This document shows positions 37,194 through 45,366 of a DNA stretch of 64,000 nt, piece after piece. The stretch spans positions 186,001-250,000 of the forward strand of contig CAWFVJ010000013.1 of the NCBI GenBank assembly GCA_963819175.1, in the 5' to 3' direction. How positions within the stretch are numbered: position 1 is the first letter of the stretch; each line of letters opens with the position of its first letter. The translations under genes and the position numbers were made by a program. Under the pieces are notes generated by a model, which worked only from the letters and a program-made list of their open reading frames with translations, made no database searches and had not been told where the DNA came from. The DNA comes from CAWBRT01 sp963819175 (GTDB lineage Bacteria > Acidobacteriota > Terriglobia > Terriglobales > Acidobacteriaceae).

Positions 37194-37441
37194 CCTGCTC
37201 TGAATTTTTGAAGGAGCTTACGGACTACCTGGACAACACGATAGATCAACGCACCCGCGTTGAGCTGGAAGATCATTTGCAGTGGTGTCATAACTGTTAT
37301 GTGGTTTGCAACACCACCAAACGAACCATCGAGATCTATCGTGACTCCGAGTTGTTCGAACTGCCTGACGATCTGCGGAATCGGCTGCGCACTGCCATCA
37401 TCAGCAAGTGCAAGCAGCACAAGTCAAAGACAGACGCATAG
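37190..37441 (+). CDS. ZAS-type (zinc-binding) anti-sigma factor
   Basis: 83 residues, cytoplasmic, no membrane segment. Contains CSEFLKELTDYLDNTID and the H-x3-C-x2-C zinc motif HLQWCHNC, with VVCNTTKRTIEIYR after it, as in RsrA/ZAS-family anti-sigma factors that release their sigma factor on thiol oxidation. The GTG start overlaps the sigma factor stop (GTGA), so the two are co-translated. Being soluble, it likely senses a cytoplasmic rather than envelope signal. Confidence 0.88.
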   Translation: MTCSEFLKELTDYLDNTIDQRTRVELEDHLQWCHNCYVVCNTTKRTIEIYRDSELFELPDDLRNRLRTAIISKCKQHKSKTDA

Positions 37442-37630
37442 AGAATCGGCAGAGCCTCTCGCCTGAGCTCCCGTTGCGTCTGTTGACGGTTTTTTCCTCT
37501 TTGTTAATTCTTCTTGTTCCCTTCAGACCACAGTTGGACGAACCTTTTCTCCTGCCTTGGAATCTATATTGCTATCGCAAGTGGATGGTCTGGAATTCAC
37601 GGCGTAAGGGTTCTAGCCTGGGGTGGGAAC

Positions 37631-37873
37631 ATGGTGCTGTCGGGGTTTCTGAACGCGATGTTCGGATGTACTCACAAGAACTGCAGTTTCCCTTTTACGC
37701 CTAAGGATCGGCATAGCTGCTATGCCGCCGGCCCCACCGGGACCTATGTCGTCTGCCTCGGTTGCGGCAAGGAGTTCCCCTACGACTGGCACGAGATGAA
37801 GATTGTCTCCGCCGATACCTCACTGCCGGAGAAACGCCGCGAAGCAGTCAAATCCTTAGTGAACCCCCTGTAG
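37631..37873 (+). CDS. Small conserved zinc-ribbon-like protein
   Basis: 80 residues. It contains FGCTHKNCSFPFTP and YVVCLGCGKEFPYDWHEMKIV, four to five cysteines (GCTHKNC, CLGC) spaced like a zinc ribbon. I recognise the CLGCGKEFPYDW end as conserved in Acidobacteria-like genomes, without a known function. ATG at 37631 has GGGTGGGA upstream. It follows the sigma/anti-sigma pair after 190 bases. Confidence 0.6.
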   Translation: MVLSGFLNAMFGCTHKNCSFPFTPKDRHSCYAAGPTGTYVVCLGCGKEFPYDWHEMKIVSADTSLPEKRREAVKSLVNPL

Positions 37874-37961
37874 CTTGAGCTGGGTCCGGTGGCCCAAATT
37901 TGCGCAGCCGAAGGCGCAGCTAGAGCGATTCCCCAGTAGGTGTATTCCAATACATCATGCT

Positions 37962-38050
37962 GTCATGGCGAGCGAAGTCGAGCCACCTTATGTTTCTATT
38001 GCTGAAAAACAAAGGGTGGCTCCACTCCGCTTCGCTACGGTCGCCATGAC
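37962..38050. repeat. Palindromic dispersed repeat (GTCAT...ATGAC)
   Basis: GTCATGGCGAGCGAAGTCGA at the left pairs with the mirrored TCCGCTTCGCTACGGTCGCCATGAC at the right; the middle pairs CCACCTTATGTTT with AAACAAAGGGTGG-like arms. It lies between the zinc-ribbon gene and the cyclase gene. Same family as the elements at 19902, 40088 and 60262. Confidence 0.65.
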
Positions 38051-38204
38051 ATCGCTTGAGAATTTGGATACACCAACGTGGGGACTGGCCTAATGTAGGG
38101 TCATCTTCGGCCCCGCGGTGATGGGGATTCTCCATCGAAAAAAAACGAGTGATCTCGAACCGGCAACCCTTTATGCTGGACGGCCGCCAGGAGGGATAAA
38201 GAAT

Positions 38205-38879
38205 TTGAAAATCGTAGACTTGACGCTGCCGCTTCCACCGGGGCTGAAGACCAATCCCACTCACCCCGAAACCATCATCACTGACCATGTAACTCACTGG
38301 TTCACAGCTCCCAGATACCAAGCGCCCTGCAAGGGATACGCCAGCAAACTGCTCCTGATCTGCGATCATATCGGCACGCACCTTGACGCTCCTCTGCACT
38401 TCATCCCAGACGGAAAGTCCATGGACGCCGTTCCCTTGGAAAACACCCTCGGCGAAGCCATCTTTCTCGACTTGTCCGATAAGCCGGCGGAGCAGCCCGT
38501 AACCGTTGAAATGATGGAGAAGAAGCTGGCCGCCAAAGGCGAACAGATCAAGTCGGGCGACATCGTGCTGCTGCGAACCTGGCCCGGCCAGTGGGGCGAC
38601 GCGATTTTCAAAGCCGCCGGCATAAGCTGGCCCGCCGCCAAGTGGTTGAGCGCAAAAAAAATCAAGTCGGTTGGCCTGGATTTGCCGAACGCGGACACCG
38701 GTGCCGACATGCAGCGCCCTTGTCACATGGAACTGTTGGGCAACGAAATCGGGATCATCGAGAACCTGGTCAACCTGGACAAGCTCACCAAGACGCGATT
38801 CTTTTTTATCGGGCTGCCGCTGCACTTCATCGGACTGACGGCATCGCCCATTCGAGCCATCGCCGTCGAAGAATGGTAA
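38205..38879 (+). CDS. Cyclase family protein (kynurenine formamidase-like metal hydrolase)
   Basis: 224 residues. The family's metal motif HxGTHxDxPxHF is present as DHIGTHLDAPLHF, with VDLTLPLPPG at the start, GDIVLLRTWPGQWGD, VGLDLPNADTG and IENLVNLDKL. These Zn- or Mn-dependent hydrolases act on formamides, isatin, or polyketide-like substrates; the exact substrate is unknown. A TTG at 38205 is chosen: it follows AGGAGGG at proper spacing and gives the family-typical LKIVDLTLPL start, while a longer ATG at 38118 adds an unlike leader. Confidence 0.85.
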   Translation: MKIVDLTLPLPPGLKTNPTHPETIITDHVTHWFTAPRYQAPCKGYASKLLLICDHIGTHLDAPLHFIPDGKSMDAVPLENTLGEAIFLDLSDKPAEQPVTVEMMEKKLAAKGEQIKSGDIVLLRTWPGQWGDAIFKAAGISWPAAKWLSAKKIKSVGLDLPNADTGADMQRPCHMELLGNEIGIIENLVNLDKLTKTRFFFIGLPLHFIGLTASPIRAIAVEEW

Positions 38880-38913
38880 CGCCCGCCAGCGCGCGTTACT
38901 GAAGTCGTTGACG

Positions 38914-39099
38914 GTGCCCCACGTTCGCCCGATTTTGGCTAACGTGGGGTAGTTTGCTTAGTATCTAGAATAGAGTCGCGGTGGTGCCCCATATCTGCCC
39001 GTTTTTGGCAGATGTGGGACGTTTAGGAACTGCCGACGGATCGTTCGTGGACAATGGGTGCCCCAGGTTCCGCCCAACTGTCGGACTGACGTAGGGTAG
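38914..39099. repeat. Array of three GTGCCCCA...TGGGG palindromes
   Basis: Three hairpins in the 266-base gap before the prenyl synthase: 38914-38952 (GTGCCCCACGTTCGCC with AACGTGGGG), 38984-39020 (GTGCCCCATATCTGCC with GGCAGATGTGGGAC) and 39059-39099 (GTGCCCCAGGTTCCGCC with a weaker partner). Each has the same outer text but a different middle that still pairs with itself. Similar single copies are at 49213 and 55657. Confidence 0.7.
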
Positions 39100-39145
39100 T
39101 TGCTCCAATCTAGGACATCATCCTGTATACTGCGGCTCTCAGCCT

Positions 39146-40027
39146 ATGCTCAAAGACATTCTTCTTCAGGGCCGTCAGGCCGCCGATGAGGCGCTCGAAC
39201 ACCTGCTTCCGCCGGGCACGCAGTATCCGCCTTCGATCCACCGCGCCATGCGCCACAGCGTCTTTGCCGGGGGCAAGCGCCTTCGTCCCATCCTGTGCAT
39301 GGAAGCGGCGCGCATGGTCTCCGGCGCGCTGCCGCCGGGCGTAGCCGAGTTGGGCGCTGCCGTCGAAATGCTGCACACCTATTCGCTCATCCACGACGAC
39401 CTGCCGGCGCTCGACAATGACGATCTCCGCCGCGGATTTCCCACCTGCCACGTCGCCTTCGGCGAGGCCACCGCCATTCTCGCCGGCGACGCGCTGCAAA
39501 CCTACGCTTACGAGGTGCTTGCGCGCTTGCAGTGCGCGGCCGAGGCGCGTGTGCGCATCATCGAAGAGATTGCCCATGCCACGGGCACCATCGACGGCAT
39601 GATCGGCGGCCAGGTGCTGGACCTCGAAGCCGAGCACACCAAGCCCGACGCCAAGACCCTGGAATACATTCACCGCTCCAAGACCGGGGCGCTGATCACG
39701 GCCTGTCTCATCTCCGGCTGCATCTATGCCAACGCCACGGCTACCGAACTTCAGCGCGTGCGCGAATTCGGCCGCGCCGCCGGCTTGGCTTTCCAGATCG
39801 CCGACGACATTCTCGACGTGACGCAGACCTCCGAGCAGTTGGGCAAGACAGCCGGCAAGGATCTCGCCGTCGAAAAAGTGACGTATCCATCACTTTACGG
39901 ATTGGAAAAATCAGCGCGCATGGCGGATCAGCTTATTGCCCAGGCCTGCGCGGCGCTGGACAGCTTTGGCGCTCGCGCCGATACGCTCGAAGCCATCGCG
40001 CGCTACCTGGTCGAGCGCAAGAAGTAG
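39146..40027 (+). CDS. Polyprenyl synthetase (farnesyl/geranylgeranyl diphosphate synthase type)
   Basis: 293 residues. The first Asp-rich motif is LIHDDLPALDNDDLRRG (DDxxxxD), the second is FQIADDILDVT; VFAGGKRLRPILCMEAARM binds the IPP side. This is the IspA-like enzyme making C15 to C20 prenyl diphosphates for quinone, carotenoid or lipid carrier synthesis; chain length is set by residues near HTYSLIHDD that I cannot grade. ATG at 39146 starts LKDILLQGRQAADEALE as usual. ispA is often near xseB and dxs; here xseB lies 17 kb away, so the cluster is broken up. Confidence 0.93.
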   Translation: MLKDILLQGRQAADEALEHLLPPGTQYPPSIHRAMRHSVFAGGKRLRPILCMEAARMVSGALPPGVAELGAAVEMLHTYSLIHDDLPALDNDDLRRGFPTCHVAFGEATAILAGDALQTYAYEVLARLQCAAEARVRIIEEIAHATGTIDGMIGGQVLDLEAEHTKPDAKTLEYIHRSKTGALITACLISGCIYANATATELQRVREFGRAAGLAFQIADDILDVTQTSEQLGKTAGKDLAVEKVTYPSLYGLEKSARMADQLIAQACAALDSFGARADTLEAIARYLVERKK

Positions 40028-40087
40028 GCGCTAGTCAAGGCTCACAGTTGCCGTTATTTGAAAGGCGGCTTCTTGCGTCTTTCAGAT

Positions 40088-40185
40088 GTCATCCTGAGCG
40101 AAGCGAAGGATCTATGTATTTTTCTTGCACCGAAATACGAAATACATAGATTCTTCGCCTGCGCTGTGCTCCGGCTCAGAATGAC
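40088..40185. repeat. Palindromic dispersed repeat (GTCATCCTGAGC family)
   Basis: GTCATCCTGAGCGAAGCG and GGATCTATGTATTT are mirrored by AAATACATAGATTCTTCGCC and CAGAATGAC. The element sits in the 224-base gap between the prenyl synthase and bshB1-like genes. A half copy follows at 41087-41115. No gene is in the gap. Confidence 0.75.
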
Positions 40186-40251
40186 ATTTTCATTAGATTA
40201 CTCGAGTTGTGACGCGCTACACTCGTGCTGTTCCAAGGAGCACGTTGGCCC

Positions 40252-41016
40252 ATGCCTGACACTGTCGACATTCTTGCCATTGCCGCTCATCGCGACGACG
40301 TGGAGCAGACCTGCGGTGGCACTCTGCTCAAAATGGCCCAGCGCGGCTATCGCACCGGCATCCTCGATCTCACTCAGGGCGAGATGGGCACGCGCGGCAG
40401 CGCCGAAGACCGCGCCCGCGAAGCCAACCGGGCCGCTACTCTGCTGCGCGTCTCATGGCGTCAGGCGCTCGACATCCCCGATGGCCGCGTGGAAAACACA
40501 TGGGAAAATCGCCTGAAGATCGCGCGCGTGCTGCGCCAGCAACGGCCTCGCGTAGTGATCCTTCCCTACTGGCAGGGACGGCACCCCGACCACTACACAT
40601 GCTCAACGCTCGGCTATGAGGCCTGCTTTCTGGCCGGGCTGGGCAAACTCGGCAAGGCACAGCAGTCAGCGCCCTCCGAGCTTCAGGATCTTGAGGCCAT
40701 AGCTGAACTTCCCCCGCACCGGCCATTCAAGATCGTTTACGCGTCTCTTTATTTCGACGTTCGGCCCACCTTCGTTGTCGACATTACCGATCAGTTCGAA
40801 ACCCGCTTTGACGCGCTCATGGCCTACCAGTCGCAGTACACAGACCAGCGCGCGGGGGTCGGCCTATTCCCGATGCAGGCCGAAATTCGCCAGCGCCTCG
40901 AAGCCATGGCATCGTTCTATGGATTGCTGGCCGGCGTGAAGTACGCCGAACCTTTTGTGCAAAAAGAAGTAGGGCTCGTCGATGACTTGCTGGCGATCCC
41001 GGTGAAATCAATTTAA
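40252..41016 (+). CDS. PIG-L/LmbE-family deacetylase, BshB1-like
   Basis: 254 residues. Opening LAIAAHRDDVEQTCGGTLL corresponds to the zinc site AHPDDxE, with Arg in place of the usual Pro; RGYRTGILDLTQGEMGTRG, PDGRVENTWENRLK and QGRHPDHYTCSTL (the second metal His and acidic site) fit the BshB1 subfamily that makes GlcN-malate for bacillithiol. The C-terminal YFDVRPTFVVDITDQFETRFDALMAYQSQY also matches. AAGGAG precedes the ATG. The bacillithiol assignment is plausible for an acidobacterium, but bshA and bshC are not in the window; another N-acetylglucosaminyl deacetylase is possible. Confidence 0.8.
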   Translation: MPDTVDILAIAAHRDDVEQTCGGTLLKMAQRGYRTGILDLTQGEMGTRGSAEDRAREANRAATLLRVSWRQALDIPDGRVENTWENRLKIARVLRQQRPRVVILPYWQGRHPDHYTCSTLGYEACFLAGLGKLGKAQQSAPSELQDLEAIAELPPHRPFKIVYASLYFDVRPTFVVDITDQFETRFDALMAYQSQYTDQRAGVGLFPMQAEIRQRLEAMASFYGLLAGVKYAEPFVQKEVGLVDDLLAIPVKSI

Positions 41017-41208
41017 GCCAACAGCCTGTTCAATAAAAGTGCGGTTGTCCCAGAAGTACGTCGGATGACCAACACATCCCATGAGTGTCATCCTGAGCGG
41101 AGCGAAGGATCTGCTTTCCGTTTTACTCTTTAGATTCAGCAAGTTGCATCGCTCGCAGCTATCTCTGCATCCAAAATAGCTGAACGTGAAAGGAGCAAGA
41201 TAGAAACT

Positions 41209-41871
41209 ATGCGGAAAATGAATTGGAGACCACAAAAGGAAATATTAAACCAAGAAGTAAACGGGCAAGTCGTAAGTGGACAAGTCGCACGATACTCCTT
41301 AGCAATAGGATACTGGAAGAATTTTCCGACTCTCGCTTGTCGGTGGAACAGCACTAAAGAGCATCCAACAGGATTCCCGAGTCGCGGATGGTTTCCGTTT
41401 CCATCTTCGTTTAATCGAATTCTAGAAGTCGCGCCACTTACAGACGAGATATTAAGAGAAGAAGCAAAGGAGTTTCTTGATCCTCACAGGCCATGGACTG
41501 AGGAGGAAATAGGAGCGCTTGAGCCAGACGTTCCAGAGCGGGAAGGAACTTCCGTTCAGCCTGAAGATGTTAGCTCGCCCGAAAAAATATGGAAGCATAA
41601 GGCAGTTCTTATTAGAGAGGGCGAAGGAAATTATTCCTTGGTAATGGGCCAGTGGGCTGAAACCCCGAGCCTTGCCATTCGCTGGAACAGATATTGTGGA
41701 AATGAATACGGATTTCCCGTATCAAGGGGACGTTATCCGACATGGTTTCAGATTCCCACTGAGTTTAACGGAATTCTCGTTGAGTCACCGGAAATTCCAG
41801 AGCATCTGAGGGAATTTGCAAAAGAACATCTCGACACAAAAGCAAAGGCGAACTTCATCGCCTGGGGGTGA
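41209..41871 (+). CDS. Unknown protein made of two repeated domains, lower-GC island
   Basis: 220 residues, not recognised. Two halves repeat the same pattern: YSLAIGYWKNFPTLACRWN...GFPSRGWFPFPSSFNRIL...EFLD and YSLVMGQWAETPSLAIRWN...GFPVSRGRYPTWFQIPTEFNGIL...EHLD, separated by an acidic linker. W, R-W-N, GFP and F-N-x-I-L are kept in both. There is no signal or membrane segment. Its codons are clearly A/T-richer than those of its neighbours, and a 1.6 kb non-coding stretch follows, which suggests acquisition by transfer. AAAGGAG lies about 14 bases before the ATG, somewhat far. No function is proposed. Confidence 0.7.
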   Translation: MRKMNWRPQKEILNQEVNGQVVSGQVARYSLAIGYWKNFPTLACRWNSTKEHPTGFPSRGWFPFPSSFNRILEVAPLTDEILREEAKEFLDPHRPWTEEEIGALEPDVPEREGTSVQPEDVSSPEKIWKHKAVLIREGEGNYSLVMGQWAETPSLAIRWNRYCGNEYGFPVSRGRYPTWFQIPTEFNGILVESPEIPEHLREFAKEHLDTKAKANFIAWG

Positions 41872-43496
41872 TGCTTGTTGAAACCACCCCAAAAACACCA
41901 AATCCCGAGGTTGGAGCCAGCCTGTTCGTCTCGACCAACGGCTCGCTGTAGACCCTTGCCGAACCTGTTCCCGCCGTCTTCACTTGCGTGACCGCGTGCG
42001 GGCGATTCCTGCTCGGGTTCCGGGCTTACCGTCAACCGGATAAACCGACCTGTTGGACGCTTCCTGCAACGCCTGTCTCGCCTGCGGGGCGAAAACCGCG
42101 TTTGCCATCGCCGTCCAGCTCACCTCGGGACTCGTTCTTGCCTTTAACGATTCCTGTTCTCTTCGGCCAGCAGCTCGCTATCAGACCCTTGCTGCCCCTC
42201 CGCCTTCTCTTACCGCGCTCTCGCCTTGGAATCGCAGCCAATTCGCCGATTGGCCTCACCGCCGCTTCAGCCTGGCGCGTGAGCGCCCGCCTCAGTTGCG
42301 GTCCTCGCAGGGTTTGCCAACCCGCGAGGCTGGGGAATAGAAATCAGCCCGCCGACCGATTCCGGCTGAAGCCCGGCCCCCCTAGACCAACGCATTGCTG
42401 CGTCTGCCTGCGGGCTGGCCGCCTCCGCCTGGATCCCCATGCGCGGCTTCCACCGTCGTGGTTGCCGCTATTCGGGCTCACGACCCGATCCCAACAGACG
42501 CGGCGTGCGCCTGCCGAAACCATGACCGCTGCCCAGCGATTCCGGCTTTCTTCGCGGTACGGACTGCGGTGAGCTGAGCTTGGGCCCCGGACTCACCACC
42601 AACCAGGAAAACCGTTCGGAATCTGTCAAAGAACGAAACTGAATCTACACTCGGCAAAAACAAAGTCAACTCCTGAAGAAGAATTCTATCTGCCCTGTTT
42701 TCAATCGAGTGCAGTTCGTCCACAGGCCCCTGCCCGAATTCGGTGCAGTCGCGTGCCGCCGTTGCTGTATCCAGCCCCGCTCGCCGCCCGCACCAGGATC
42801 GGGCCCTCTTCGCACCACTCGCTCGAAGCCGCATCAACACTGGCCAAAATCGCAATCCCCGGAAAAATCTCTTTCCGGAAAAGCAGGTCAAGGCGGGTCG
42901 GAAGAATTTCAGCGGGCTTGTGGCAAATTGTGAAAATCAGGTGAACAATGGCTCTGGTGGCTGCTTTTCACGGCTATGGATTTCCGCCATCGTCCTCTGC
43001 CAACCCGTTGCACCGTTCCGAAAAACGTATCGGCGATCGCCGGTTATGACTTGAACCGATCGCACGCATAAAGCTCATGTCAGCCGCACCGTCCAGAAGC
43101 AGTGATGGCGCGTTTAGCCTAGCCCCTGAGGGAATGCCGGTCCTTGCGATGTGGATTTATGCAACTGGTTCTCGTTGCATGTCGCGTCCTGCTGTGATGC
43201 AGGTCACTGCTGGAGAAGATGAATTGCCCGATATTGCAAACATGCAAAGAAATCTCACAGGAAACTGCGGTCGCTCCAGGCCCAAGCCCTGTAATCATGC
43301 GGGTCTTTATCTTGCGGTATGCAATATTTCGACGCGCACCTCGCACGCCTCGTCGCGATATTCTGCCGAGAGCATACAGCGTTATTTCTGTATGACAGCT
43401 TTGGGAACCTTCTTCTTCGAAGGGTTGTACCTGTTGATCCATTAGCCGCGCCAAGCACACCTCGCCTGAGTGCTCAACCGACTGCCGATGGGCCGG
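41872..43496. other. Long region without a convincing gene, with diverged internal repeats
   Basis: About 1.6 kb. Up to 42600 the plus strand is pyrimidine-rich and carries worn repeats: CCTGTTC...GCTCGCTGTAGACCCTTGCC (from 41920) recurs as CCTGTTC...GCTCGCTATCAGACCCTTGC (from 42153), and CGATTCC(T/G)G recurs at about 42004, 42149, 42358 and 42537. No reading frame stays open on either strand with coding character, though short minus-strand stretches (VFAPQARQALQEASNRSVYP) look protein-like. It may be a decayed minus-strand gene or a structured RNA. From 42900 on the composition is AT-richer and nothing is recognised. Confidence 0.4.
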
Positions 43497-44234
43497 TCAG
43501 CGCGATCCCACCAGTTGCGCGACGCGCAATTCCTTGCGGTCTCCCGGCTTGAATTCCATCAGTTCGAAGCCCCATTCGGCGGCCGCTTTCTTCAGGTCAC
43601 CGGGCTTGCCGGTCAACACCGGAAACGTACCGAAGTGCATCGGCACCAGAACCTTCGGCTTCAGCAAACGGCAGGCATACTCCGCCTCGCGTGGTCCCAT
43701 GGTGAAGTGATCGCCGATGGGCAGCATCACGATTTCCGGCGCATACAGCTCCCGCACCAGTGCCATGTCGCCAAAGAGGGCCGTATCGCCGCTGTGGTAG
43801 ATCTTCTGCCCGTTGGAGAACTCCAGCACGAAGCCGCAAGGCTCACCGCCGTATATGATGGAGCCGTCGTCATCCTGGATGCCGCAGGAGTGATCGGCGT
43901 GGATCATGGTGATGCGTACGTTTTCCACCGTCTGCGAGCCGCCTTTGTTCATCGGGCTTATCTGCTTCGCGCCTTTCTTGTTCAACCAGGCGCAGAGCTC
44001 AAAGATGCCAACCACCACCGGGTTCTGCTGCTTGCAGATTCCCACGGCATCGCCAATGTGGTCGAAATGGCCGTGGGTACAAAGTACGACATCAATCTTG
44101 CCTAGTTCTTTCAGCTTCTCCGGACAGGCAGGATTGCTCTTTACCCACGGATCGATCAGCAGGGTCTTCCCTTCCGGTGTTTCAATCGTAAAAGTCGAAT
44201 GACCAAGCCAGGTTGCATGTACGGATTTCGCCAT
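43497..44234 (-). CDS. UPF0173-type metal-dependent hydrolase (UlaG-like)
   Basis: 245 residues of metallo-beta-lactamase fold: HATWLGHSTFTIET start, DVVLCTHGHFDHIGD metal site, MIHADHSCGIQDDDG, HSGDTALFGDM and VMLPIGDHFTMGP, with a late His in LVPMHFGTFPVL. This is the UPF0173/UlaG-like group of hydrolases of unknown natural substrate. ATG at 44234 follows GGAATGAGCG weakly. It is next to a rhodanese gene on the same strand. Confidence 0.9.
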   Translation of the reverse strand: MAKSVHATWLGHSTFTIETPEGKTLLIDPWVKSNPACPEKLKELGKIDVVLCTHGHFDHIGDAVGICKQQNPVVVGIFELCAWLNKKGAKQISPMNKGGSQTVENVRITMIHADHSCGIQDDDGSIIYGGEPCGFVLEFSNGQKIYHSGDTALFGDMALVRELYAPEIVMLPIGDHFTMGPREAEYACRLLKPKVLVPMHFGTFPVLTGKPGDLKKAAAEWGFELMEFKPGDRKELRVAQLVGSR

Positions 44235-44301
44235 CGCTCATTCCTTTCGCGAAGTTGACTGCCGGAGTCACCGCCACGCGCTCTTACGCGTTAGTCGGGG
44301 G

Positions 44302-44403
44302 GCTACTGCGTTTTTGGTTGAGATTTGCTCCACTTGACCGCCTATAGCTACGAGCAACACCGCTTCTCATGAGCTACTGCGTTTTTGGTTGAGATTTGCT
44401 CCA
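44302..44403. repeat. 31-bp direct repeat overlapping the rhodanese gene end
   Basis: GCTACTGCGTTTTTGGTTGA and the following eleven bases occur at 44302-44332 and again at 44373-44403, 71 bases apart. The right copy encodes the C-terminus and stop of the rhodanese gene, the left copy lies in the spacer after it, so a short tandem duplication of the gene's 3' end is likely. Confidence 0.85.
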
Positions 44404-44739
44404 TTGCTCATATCCGCCAATGAGCGAGAAGACGTTACGGAAGCCCATCCTGCCCAGCATGTACGCCGAAAGCAGAGAGCGGACGCCGCCGTTGCAATAC
44501 AGCACAATCTGTTTGTCTTTGTCTGTCGTGAGCTTATCGATATCCACTTCCAACATTCCTCGGGTGAGACTCACTGCCCCGGGAATCATTCCCGCCGTCA
44601 GCTCCTGTGGTTCCCGCACATCGATCAGGAGAAAATCTTCTCCTTCCTCCTGCATCTCTTTCAGATCCACGAGACTGATCTCTTCGACTCCCTCTCTGCG
44701 AAGCTCTTCGAACAACTGCTTGAACTCGGCTACCAGCAT
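44374..44739 (-). CDS. Rhodanese-like domain protein
   Basis: 121 residues, one rhodanese domain: ISLVDLKEMQEEGEDFLLIDVREPQEL, IPGAVSLTRGML and the active loop VLYCNGGVRSLLSAYMLGRMGF with the catalytic Cys, ending SLIGGYEQWSKSQPKTQ. It transfers or carries sulfane sulfur; the partner is unknown. ATG at 44739 follows GGGAGAAGGAAC. The last codons are part of the 31-bp direct repeat. Confidence 0.92.
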   Translation of the reverse strand: MLVAEFKQLFEELRREGVEEISLVDLKEMQEEGEDFLLIDVREPQELTAGMIPGAVSLTRGMLEVDIDKLTTDKDKQIVLYCNGGVRSLLSAYMLGRMGFRNVFSLIGGYEQWSKSQPKTQ

Positions 44740-45090
44740 CTGTTCCTTCTCCCGTTTGAGATTCTAGTTTTCCCGGAGGCGTTGGGCAAATGTTACAGCT
44801 CCGGTTGCATTTTCGGGAATTCCTGCTTATTCCGTTGGCGCCCCACGTTTGCGAAGCCGCGGGCGACGCTGATGTGGAGCTGGATTCCCGCTTCTTCCGC
44901 CTTCGCAAAACACACGACTAAGGTAATCTCAGGAGCGTTCTGCGCGGTTCCACCGATTTCTCGCAGCCGCCGCGCTGCTCACAATGTTTCTAGAGCAATT
45001 TCGAGGTTGATGTACCAGTACCAGCACCGCCGGGCTGAATGCCCGGCTGCTTCGCGGGGTACACCTTCCGCGATACGGTCTGAAGCCACC
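44740..45090. other. Intergenic region between divergent rhodanese and zinc-ribbon genes
   Basis: 351 bases with no gene of coding character. It contains GCCCCACG at 44841 and an imperfect inverted stretch around 44850-44900 (CGTTTGCGAAGCCGC...CTTCGCAAAAC), related in style to the dispersed palindromes. Nothing else is seen. Confidence 0.35.
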
Positions 45091-45318
45091 ATGCAAAATG
45101 ATCGCTATTCCAACCCTGGCATCACGATCGGAGCCTGCGCCTGGTGCCGCGCAGAATATGTCATCGGCTGTAGCCGCGCCCTCGATCAGTCCGTCTTCTG
45201 CTCTAAGAAGTGCGAGATTGAGGCGCGCTTCTGGCTGCTGGACGTACTCAAAGAGGTGGGGAAGTCGCGGGGGGACGAAGGCGATCGGGGAGCGCACCCG
45301 CAGCCGCCACAGCCGTAA
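45091..45318 (+). CDS. Small zinc-ribbon protein
   Basis: 75 residues: CAWCRAEYVIGCSRALDQSVFCSKKC gives two cysteine pairs (CAWC, CSKKC) as a compact zinc ribbon similar to DUF2116-like or treble-clef proteins, followed by a helix FWLLDVLKEVGK and a Pro/His-rich end. The ATG at 45091 has weak support upstream (GAAGCCACC). Function unknown. It converges with nadK, with 48 bases between stops. Confidence 0.6.
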   Translation: MQNDRYSNPGITIGACAWCRAEYVIGCSRALDQSVFCSKKCEIEARFWLLDVLKEVGKSRGDEGDRGAHPQPPQP

Positions 45319-45366
45319 GGCAGCATCCCGGAAATACTTCGCTGTTGTGCGTTGTCATGCTGAGGT

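Noticed and set aside
38914..39099. CRISPR array
   Set aside because: Units are palindromes with self-pairing cores and irregular spacing, not identical repeats separated by unique spacers; no cas genes.
41988..42572. 194-residue plus-strand frame in the orphan region
   Set aside because: Pro/Arg/Leu/Ser composition typical of an unused frame; no ribosome site, and the internal repeats do not stay in frame.
43077..43445. 122-residue plus-strand frame before the UPF0173 gene
   Set aside because: No ribosome site, no domain, opposed by an equally long frame on the other strand; left as unassigned intergenic DNA.
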